DNA of 7,252 nt from Bdellovibrionaceae bacterium UBA2466 (GTDB lineage: Bacteria > Bdellovibrionota > FAC87 > UBA2466). Numbering within the stretch: position 1 is the stretch's first letter; every line of letters begins with the position of its first letter. The translations under genes were made by a program, and so were the position numbers. Shown here piece by piece: positions 1 through 7,252 of this stretch. The stretch covers positions 1-7,252 of the forward strand of contig DDPO01000077.1 of NCBI GenBank assembly GCA_002342225.1, given 5' to 3'. The notes beneath the pieces are model-generated. The model was not told where the DNA came from. It ran no database searches and was given only the letters and a program-made list of their open reading frames with translations.

Positions 1-90
1 AAAGAAGGAACCGAGCCTCTAAGCCAGCGCGATTGTAAAGAAATCGCCGTCTCACGAGAAAAGTCTCGAGGAGCCGCTTTAATCCAGTAA
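1..90 (+). CDS. 3' end of an unidentified upstream gene (partial)
   Basis: Frame 1 is open from the window edge to a TAA at 88-90, giving a 29-residue tail that ends in ...REKSRGAALIQ. The other two plus frames are closed early, at 20-22 and 36-38. The tail is charged and could be helical, and the stretch around SQRDCKEIAVSREKSRG loosely recalls a helix-turn-helix, but I cannot assign a family. The stop lies 45 bases before the pyrD start on the same strand, which would fit co-transcription with pyrD. An open frame of 29 codons can occur by chance, so this call rests mainly on its position and on the need for some gene to lie upstream of pyrD. Confidence 0.4.
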   Translation, partial: KEGTEPLSQRDCKEIAVSREKSRGAALIQ

Positions 91-135
91 ATCTCATATT
101 AAAAGTTTCACTCTTCCATTAATATACCTTTCGGT

Positions 136-3099
<2,964 letters not shown>

Positions 3100-3807
3100 T
3101 TAAAACTGAAGATGACGTAACTGCAGAACTTTTAAAGCAGCTTCTTTCACAATGTCCTGAGACATTTTAGATTCTCCAAACTTTCTGTTTTCAAAAAGAA
3201 TGGGTAATTCCACTTGAGAGAATCCCTTTTTGTAGGTTCTGTATTTTATTTCTACTTGGAATGCATAACCTCTCGAAGTGATCTGTTCGAGACCAATCGT
3301 TTCTAAAACCTTTCTTCGATGAGCGTTAAATCCACCCGTCAGATCTTTATAAGGCAGGCCTAAAACCGATTTGGCGTAAATATTTCCCCCTCGGCTTATT
3401 AATATTCGGGGTAAGGTCCACCCTGATGTCGAACCGCCTTTGATATATCGAGAGCCCATCGCTTGATCATAGGTTTCAAGAGCTTTTAGAAGTCTAGGAA
3501 CGTCGGCGGGGCTGTGGGAGAAATCGGCATCCATCTGAACAAATTGCTCATATCCTTTTTCAAGCCCCCACTTAAAACCTGCAATGTAAGCTCCAGCGAG
3601 CCCATTCTTTTTTTCTCTTGAAAGAAGGTGAACGTTGGAGTGTGAATTTGCAAAGTTTGTAACTGCCGCAGCTGTTCCGTCGGGAGAACTGTCATCTACA
3701 ACAAGGACATCAACTTCGGGGGCCTTCGCAGCCAGTGCCGTTAGAATCTGAGTGATGTTCTCAATCTCATTGTAAGTTGGAACAATGACTAAACTGCGAT
3801 TCGCCAT
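3100..3807 (-). CDS. Polyprenol-phosphate mannose synthase (Dpm1/Ppm1-like GT2)
   Basis: This is a family 2 glycosyltransferase of the dolichol/polyprenol-phosphate mannose synthase type. Such enzymes move mannose from GDP-mannose to a polyprenyl phosphate on the inner membrane face, making the donor for later periplasmic mannosyl transfer. With the start chosen here it has 235 residues. It shows SLVIVPTYNE (5-14), VVDDSSPDGT (36-45), the metal-binding DAD in QMDADFSHSP (91-100), MGSRYIKGG (117-125), DLTGGFNAHRR (155-165), SRGYAFQVE (178-186) and FENRKFGESKMS (205-216), all in family order. There is no C-terminal membrane or GtrA-like extension, so it is the soluble/peripheral, catalytic-domain-only form. 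A TTG in frame at 3819 would add four residues, but the ATG at 3807 follows GGGAGG by 4 bases and overlaps the ald stop as TAATG, so I prefer it. The exact sugar (mannose versus glucose or another hexose) and the final acceptor are inferred from family resemblance only. Confidence 0.9.
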   Translation of the reverse strand: MANRSLVIVPTYNEIENITQILTALAAKAPEVDVLVVDDSSPDGTAAAVTNFANSHSNVHLLSREKKNGLAGAYIAGFKWGLEKGYEQFVQMDADFSHSPADVPRLLKALETYDQAMGSRYIKGGSTSGWTLPRILISRGGNIYAKSVLGLPYKDLTGGFNAHRRKVLETIGLEQITSRGYAFQVEIKYRTYKKGFSQVELPILFENRKFGESKMSQDIVKEAALKVLQLRHLQF

Positions 3808-4922
3808 TAAACCTCCCAAGCGGTAAAGGGCATGGCATGGGCTTCAGCGATCTGTTGGTGAATGAGTTTTCCACCGATAGTATTAAAGCCTAAGCGAATA
3901 GCTTTGCTACTTTTGGCAGCAGCTTCAGCTCCTTTGTCAGCAATCTGAAGAGCATACTTCAATGTGACATTGGTTAGAGCGAACGTTGAAGTGCGACTGA
4001 CGGCCCCTGGCATGTTGGTCACGCAATAGTGAACAACTCCATCCACGATAAAAGTTGGATTTTCGTGAGAAGTGGGGCGACATGTTTCCACACAGCCACC
4101 TTGGTCTACAGCGATATCTACGACAACTGAACCTGGTTTCATCTGAGAAATAGTTTTGCGCGAAACAAGTTTGGGGGCTTTTGCTCCCGGTACAAGCACA
4201 GAGCCGATCAAGAGGTCCGTTTTAGTGACACTTTCCTCAATATTGTCGATGTTTGACATGAGAGTTAAAAGGCGACCACCAAAAATATGCTCTAAGTACT
4301 CGAGTCGCCTGACATCTTGATCGATAATCGTGACTTGAGCACCCATTCCAAGAGCCACCATCGCAGCATTACTTCCGGCAACACCTCCGCCTAAAACGGT
4401 CACATGTCCAGGCATGACCCCTGGAACTCCAGCTAGGAGAACTCCCTTTCCAGAGCTTGTTTGATCCCAGCTACTTTGTAAGTAGTAGGCGCCAATTTGA
4501 ATCGACATTCTACCCGCCACTTCGCTCATGGGACGGAGTAGGGGGAGAGAAAAATCGGATTCTTGGATTGTTTCGTAGGCTATGCCCGTTACTTTCTTCT
4601 CGACCAATTCCTCAGTTAGTTTTTTCTCAGCGGCAAGGTGAAGGTAAGTGAAAAGTATCAGGTTGGGTCGCAAGTATTTAAATTCTTCGGCAAGAGGCTC
4701 TTTAACTTTCATCACCATGTCGGCGGCCCAAATTTCCGCGGCCGATTCAACAATAGTTGCTCCAGCTATTTTAAATTGTTCATCGGAAATTCCGCTGCCA
4801 ACTCCGGCCCCTCGTTGCACTAAAACTTTGTGACCGTGAGCCACAAAAGCTTTAACCCCAGCGGGCACGATGCCAACTCTGTTTTCTCTGTTTTTAATTT
4901 CTTTGGGAATGCCTACGATCAC
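3807..4922 (-). CDS. ald: Alanine dehydrogenase
   Basis: The enzyme interconverts L-alanine and pyruvate plus ammonia with NAD(H) in the cytoplasm, allowing alanine catabolism or reductive ammonia assimilation. Its 371 residues match the family. The N-terminal part has MIVGIPKEIKNRENRV (1-16), KVKEP (72-76) with Lys74 and YLHLA (93-97) with His95; these align with substrate-binding Lys75 and catalytic His96 of the Mycobacterium tuberculosis enzyme. PLLRPMSEVAGR (127-138) follows. The Rossmann segment VTVLGGGVAGSNAA (174-187) binds NAD. LVPGAKAPKLVS (243-254), VDIAVDQGG (268-276) with the Asp269 equivalent of Asp270, and YCVTNMPGAV (299-308) complete the signature. The start is GTG at 4922, seven bases after a good AAAGGA ribosome site. 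It begins 3 bases after the stop of the 73-residue gene and ends in a TAATG overlap with the mannosyltransferase start. Saccharopine dehydrogenase and PntA are relatives, but the motif set is that of Ald. Confidence 0.97.
   Translation of the reverse strand: MIVGIPKEIKNRENRVGIVPAGVKAFVAHGHKVLVQRGAGVGSGISDEQFKIAGATIVESAAEIWAADMVMKVKEPLAEEFKYLRPNLILFTYLHLAAEKKLTEELVEKKVTGIAYETIQESDFSLPLLRPMSEVAGRMSIQIGAYYLQSSWDQTSSGKGVLLAGVPGVMPGHVTVLGGGVAGSNAAMVALGMGAQVTIIDQDVRRLEYLEHIFGGRLLTLMSNIDNIEESVTKTDLLIGSVLVPGAKAPKLVSRKTISQMKPGSVVVDIAVDQGGCVETCRPTSHENPTFIVDGVVHYCVTNMPGAVSRTSTFALTNVTLKYALQIADKGAEAAAKSSKAIRLGFNTIGGKLIHQQIAEAHAMPFTAWEV
3812..3817 (-). promoter_or_regulatory. Ribosome binding site deciding the mannosyltransferase start
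   Basis: On the minus strand GGGAGG lies within the last ald codons, 4 bases before the ATG at 3807. It sits inside the reading frame that a TTG start at 3819 would use, which argues against that TTG. With the TAATG stop/start overlap it suggests that ald and the mannosyltransferase gene are translationally coupled. Confidence 0.75.
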
Positions 4923-4925
4923 AGT

Positions 4926-5147
4926 TTATTCCTTTGAAATAACGATATCTAAAATATCGTTAGCGTCTATTTCTTGGGACCCTTTTTCTTCCGATTCAAA
5001 AACCAATTTGCCTCTCAGTTTTCCCCCTGAAAAACGTATCCAAGAGTCGGTCACTTTTCCATGGAGATATTTTCCCATTTTGTCCATCAAAGTACACTTG
5101 GACTGGGACTCAAGAGCTTTGTCAATTTTGTCTAAAATCGGAAACAT
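4926..5147 (-). CDS. Small protein of unknown function leading the ald operon
   Basis: This gene encodes 73 residues that I do not recognise. The N-terminal third (MFPILDKIDKALESQSK) looks helical and amphipathic. Residues 28-71 (YLHGKVTDSWIRF, then GKLRGKLVFES, then EIDANDILDIVIS) look like several short beta strands with a final Asp-Ile-Leu-Asp-Ile pattern, as seen in small barrel-like domains; that fold reading is inference. There is no signal peptide, membrane segment or cysteine pair (one Cys, at 18). The ATG at 5147 is the only start before an in-frame TAA at 5160-5162. It has no Shine-Dalgarno and lies only about 4-6 bases after the predicted transcription start. The gene ends 3 bases before the ald GTG, and the ald ribosome site overlaps its last codons. 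Support for it being real is position, promoter and tight spacing rather than homology. Confidence 0.65.
   Translation of the reverse strand: MFPILDKIDKALESQSKCTLMDKMGKYLHGKVTDSWIRFSGGKLRGKLVFESEEKGSQEIDANDILDIVISKE
4930..4935 (-). promoter_or_regulatory. Ribosome binding site of ald (GTG start)
   Basis: AAAGGA on the minus strand, 7 bases before the GTG at 4922, supports this non-ATG start. The site lies in the last codons of the 73-residue gene, so ribosomes finishing that gene pass directly over it. Confidence 0.75.
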
Positions 5148-5158
5148 AACGAGCCCAT

Positions 5159-5187
5159 TTTATATCAGGCATCCGAGCTAACGGCAA
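5159..5187 (-). promoter_or_regulatory. Predicted sigma-70-type promoter of the small gene-ald-mannosyltransferase-ligA block
   Basis: Reading the minus strand, TTGCCG (5187-5182, 4 of 6 to TTGACA) is followed by exactly 17 bases and TATAAA (5164-5159, 5 of 6 to TATAAT). TGA directly precedes the -10, giving the TGn of an extended -10. Transcription would start near 5153-5151, only about 4-6 bases before the ATG at 5147. This fits the missing Shine-Dalgarno sequence of the first gene and implies a near-leaderless mRNA. It is a consensus match only. Confidence 0.6.
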
Positions 5188-5193
5188 ACAGGA

Positions 5194-5213
5194 TTGAGGG
5201 GTATCACCCCCAA
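5194..5213 (-). terminator. Weak hairpin at the end of the TldE-like gene
   Basis: GGGGT (5198-5202) and ACCCC (5206-5210) form a 5-base-pair stem around a 3-base loop. TTG (5194-5196) and CAA (5211-5213) can extend it past one bulged A. The hairpin covers the stop codon of the TldE-like gene (5206-5204). On the minus strand it is followed by TCCTGTTTG rather than a run of T, so it is at best a weak or factor-assisted terminator and may not stop readthrough into the operon. Confidence 0.25.
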
Positions 5214-6538
5214 TAATGGCTTTTAGGAACACTTCCAGGGATATCGAGATGGCTAGAGAGGGCGGCAGAAATTGTATATTCAGTGAGTATTCGTTGTTTT
5301 TGTTTAGTATGGAAAAGCCCCACCGTTTGGGTCTCTTTTGAAAAGTGCGTCATTGTTCTCATAAGATCGACGAGCGAAAGCGTCCACGAGAAGGGCTCAA
5401 CCGACTCTCCAACTTCTCCCTGATGTACTAAATTCACTTGGCAGAACCGGAGTGTCACTCTTCCGGAAATCACGTCGAGTTCTAAAATCTCTACTTCTTC
5501 GACCCAAAGGCCTTCTTTCATTTCCTCGATGACCGAGCCGACCGTGTTGGAGCTGTGTAAAACAGGATGCCAAAAGCTAATCGTGGAAAGATCTTCAAAA
5601 GACTCGCGTCTTGAGTGTCCGGTTGGAGCGACTGAGAACCTGCTCGCTAAGCGGCTATCAGTGGCAAGTCCTTTAGGTTTTTGGCCATCAAAAATAAGAA
5701 TAGGTCTTCTTAGATATCCTTCGTGGTCTACTCGGGCCGAAGCTTCATTGTCCTTCTCTTGCACTGAAAAATTAAAGTTTAGAGGAGATTCTAGTTCTGA
5801 GAGGTAGGAAAATTTTTTTAAAACGAGATCACCTTCGAAACCCCGTATCAAGCAGTCTAGAAGTTTGGCCATTGAAGTTGCGGACCAACCGACAGGAATA
5901 GGTCCTTGGGGAGCCGGCCATTGTTCCGTCGAACCCAAAATAATTCGACGTTGGATTTTGGGTAAAAGCGAATCGAGCTCTTTCCAAAGCTCAGTGATCA
6001 TACCGGTTGAAAAATGGGTGTTGAAACACAGAGGTTTCCCTTTGAGAGATGATTCTACGTTGACTTTGAATTCTCCCTGTTCGTTCTCCCCAGATTTTAT
6101 TTCATCTGCACTCACAGCGATTTCGTAAATTTGTCTTCTTTCCTGAAACCAAAAGAAAACGGGTTTTGAGAGCGAGTTCTCCAAATTAATTTTTCTTACG
6201 AGGAGATTGAGTTTGCGAATTTTTTCTCCGATCATTGAGCTATTGGTCGAAGGTTCCATACTCTGAACCTTAATTTCTGACTCCGAGAAGGGTAGTTCTA
6301 GAAGTTTTAAAACCGATTCAGTAGAGAAATGATTAGTCCTAAATACTCGGGGAAAATCGTCATTGGGTCTAAGCAGTTCGATTGAAAGGCCCCCTGACTC
6401 GGAGTGGCGAGCTCTGTTTTCTTTATCGTAGATCTCAAGTTCTAAGAGATTGGTGCGCTCTGCATAAATCTGGCACGAAGTGTACCCAGCTTCCTTAATT
6501 TTGGTAAATATCAAGCAGAGATCCAATTTTCTCAGCAT
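5204..6538 (-). CDS. Divergent TldD/PmbA-family protein (TldE-like)
   Basis: The 444-residue length and overall plan fit the TldD/PmbA (TldE) family, whose TldD-TldE pair forms a cytoplasmic metalloprotease that cuts unfolded or ribosomally made peptides. Residues 17-80 resemble the N-terminal domain: a strand of YTSCQIYAERTN type, then RARHSESGGLSIELLR, then FSTESVLKLL. Residues 215-310 resemble the PmbA C-terminal domain: VGWSATSMAKLLDCLIRGFEGD (216-237), VDHEGYLRRPILIFDGQKPKGLATDSRLASRF (270-301) and PTGHSRR (305-311). The tail EGLWVEEVE (342-350) ... VEPFSWTLSLVDLMRTM also matches the usual order. The HExxxH metal site of TldD is absent; at that place it reads LLDCLIRGFEGD, as in non-catalytic PmbA/TldE. 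No TldD gene is adjacent. The ATG at 6538 is the first start after an in-frame stop at 6557-6559, and no clear ribosome site precedes it. The family call is from remembered motifs and the sequence is very diverged. Confidence 0.65.
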   Translation of the reverse strand: MLRKLDLCLIFTKIKEAGYTSCQIYAERTNLLELEIYDKENRARHSESGGLSIELLRPNDDFPRVFRTNHFSTESVLKLLELPFSESEIKVQSMEPSTNSSMIGEKIRKLNLLVRKINLENSLSKPVFFWFQERRQIYEIAVSADEIKSGENEQGEFKVNVESSLKGKPLCFNTHFSTGMITELWKELDSLLPKIQRRIILGSTEQWPAPQGPIPVGWSATSMAKLLDCLIRGFEGDLVLKKFSYLSELESPLNFNFSVQEKDNEASARVDHEGYLRRPILIFDGQKPKGLATDSRLASRFSVAPTGHSRRESFEDLSTISFWHPVLHSSNTVGSVIEEMKEGLWVEEVEILELDVISGRVTLRFCQVNLVHQGEVGESVEPFSWTLSLVDLMRTMTHFSKETQTVGLFHTKQKQRILTEYTISAALSSHLDIPGSVPKSHYWG

Positions 6539-6611
6539 GGCTTGCCCAAAGGAGTTTTAATTTGTTTGATAAAGTGTTTAAGAATCCCCAAAAATTCGAG
6601 ATAATAATAAC

Positions 6612-7252
6612 ATGAATTCTCGCCTGACCCAAACCCTCGCTCTGTTTGTTATGTTTTCAATTGTGCGCTGCGCATCTCATCCAAAACCCCAAAAAATTGT
6701 AATCAACCCACTGGCGGAGAGAATTTCGGCTCTTGAGCTGGATTTGAAAGACCAAAACCGAGAGATCTCTCGACTGAATCAGTTGGTCCGAGAGTTGAGA
6801 CAGCAAAAAACGGCTCAAAAAAACACTGAAGCTAAAGCCGTTGAAGTTCAACCAGCTCCTCCCACCGTTAAACTGAGTCCTCAAGAAAATGATGAGACTC
6901 ATCCGGTCTCTCCTTTAATGGACGAAGTTGAAACCATAGCCGATTCCTCTCAAGACAGTATGCACACTTACTATCGAGGTTTAGAACTCTATAAAGGCAA
7001 AAAGTTTGAAGATGCTATTGAAGCTTTTCGTGCTTTCATTAATGAAAATCCTCAACATGTTTATGCAGACCGCGCTCAATTTTTTGTCGTTGATAGCTAC
7101 TTTCTCATGAAAGAATACGGGATGGTGATAGTTGCAGCGAACCTTTTAGAATCCAAATATCCCTATAGCCAGAGAATGGCCGAAGCCACCTATAAACGAG
7201 GACTCGCTCTTTTAGAAATGAATCAAGAGGCGCAAGCTAAAGCAGCTTTGAG
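6612..7252 (+). CDS. CpoB/YbgF-like exported coiled-coil and TPR protein (5' part)
   Basis: The frame opens at ATG 6612 and runs off the window after 213 codons without a stop. Residues 1-19 form a signal peptide: Arg4, a hydrophobic core LALFVMFSIV, then Cys20. This suggests a lipoprotein, but Arg just before the Cys departs from the usual lipobox, so ordinary secretion is also possible. Residues 31-66 (NPLAERISALELDLKDQNREISRLN...) look like a coiled coil. A Pro/Lys/Glu-rich linker (67-115) precedes TPR repeats: YYRGLELYKGKKFEDAIEAFRAF (120-142), ADRAQFFVVDSYFLMKEYGMVIVAANLL (152-179) and AEATYKRGLALLEMNQEAQAKAAL (190-212). This order, coil, linker, then TPRs starting Y-x-x-G/A-L-x-L, is that of CpoB/YbgF. 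CpoB works in the periplasm with Tol-Pal and peptidoglycan synthases during outer-membrane constriction. The gene is divergent from the TldE-like gene across 73 bases. tol or pal genes might follow beyond the window. BamD-like proteins are a more distant alternative. Confidence 0.8.
   Translation, partial: MNSRLTQTLALFVMFSIVRCASHPKPQKIVINPLAERISALELDLKDQNREISRLNQLVRELRQQKTAQKNTEAKAVEVQPAPPTVKLSPQENDETHPVSPLMDEVETIADSSQDSMHTYYRGLELYKGKKFEDAIEAFRAFINENPQHVYADRAQFFVVDSYFLMKEYGMVIVAANLLESKYPYSQRMAEATYKRGLALLEMNQEAQAKAAL

Noticed and set aside
55..68. Hairpin CGAGA-AAAG-TCTCG before pyrD as a terminator
   Set aside because: It has only 5 base pairs, lies inside the probable upstream coding tail and is not followed by a T run.
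3486..3695. Minus-strand 69-codon frame inside the mannosyltransferase gene
   Set aside because: It is a shifted-frame shadow of a gene whose conserved motifs are all in the main frame. There is no sign of a frameshift.
3808..3819. TTG start adding four residues (MGGL) to the mannosyltransferase
   Set aside because: The GGGAGG ribosome site lies within this stretch and points to the ATG at 3807, which also makes a TAATG coupling with the ald stop.
4457..4833. Plus-strand open frames (4457-4651, 4638-4823 and 4648-4833) opposite ald
   Set aside because: They overlap one another and are antisense to a fully conserved enzyme gene, with no independent support.
4870..5181. Plus-strand 103-codon open frame
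   Set aside because: It lies antisense to the ald start, the 73-residue gene and their promoter. It has no ribosome site, and its hydrophobic Ser/Ile-rich translation looks like a complement of real coding sequence.
5529..6128. Two plus-strand open frames (5529-5807 and 5865-6128) inside the TldE-like gene
   Set aside because: Both are antisense shadows without recognisable motifs. The minus-strand frame is continuous over 444 codons with family-like motifs.
6657..6902. Minus-strand 81-codon frame opposite the CpoB-like gene
   Set aside because: The plus strand carries a clear signal peptide, coiled coil and TPR gene here. The reverse frame is its complement.

Overview
The window is gene-dense bacterial chromosome with no mobile element, RNA gene or CRISPR array that I could see. 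It carries six recognisable or partly recognisable protein genes, plus the probable tail of a seventh at the left edge. The mix is a membrane-type PyrD, an NAD-dependent LigA, a bacterial Dpm1-type mannosyltransferase, alanine dehydrogenase, a TldE/PmbA-like protein and a CpoB/YbgF-like envelope protein. Together with mid-40s %GC (by eye), this fits a Gram-negative bacterium, perhaps of the Bdellovibrionota. That taxonomic guess rests on general gene content, not on a diagnostic marker.

Left part (1-1140, plus strand): a probable 3' end of an upstream gene (1-90) is followed after 45 bases by a complete class 2 dihydroorotate dehydrogenase gene (pyrD). The pyrD 3' end overlaps the convergent ligA 3' end by 33 bases, leaving no room for a terminator.

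Middle part (5187 down to 1108, minus strand): a compact four-gene block reads from right to left. It holds a 73-residue protein of unknown function, alanine dehydrogenase (ald), a polyprenol-phosphate mannose synthase (Dpm1/Ppm1-like, GT2) and DNA ligase (ligA). Junctions are 3 bases, a 1-base TAATG overlap, and 6 bases, so this is very probably one transcription unit. A good sigma-70-like promoter (TTGCCG, 17 bases, TATAAA with an extended -10) lies directly before the first gene and predicts an almost leaderless mRNA. The block joins amino-acid catabolism, lipid-linked sugar supply and DNA ligation, which are not one pathway.

Right part (5204-7252): a minus-strand gene encodes a strongly diverged TldD/PmbA-family protein that lacks the TldD metal-binding motif. 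It is divergent, across a 73-base gap, from a plus-strand gene cut by the window end. The latter encodes an exported coiled-coil plus TPR protein resembling CpoB/YbgF. It was deduced by hand translation because it has no stop within the window.

There is no gene-free stretch longer than 300 bases. I did not find an unmistakable new system. The most unusual items are the orphan TldE-like protein, the small unknown protein leading the operon from a near-leaderless promoter, the in-phase antisense pyrD/ligA overlap, and a possible coupled leader peptide before the CpoB-like gene.
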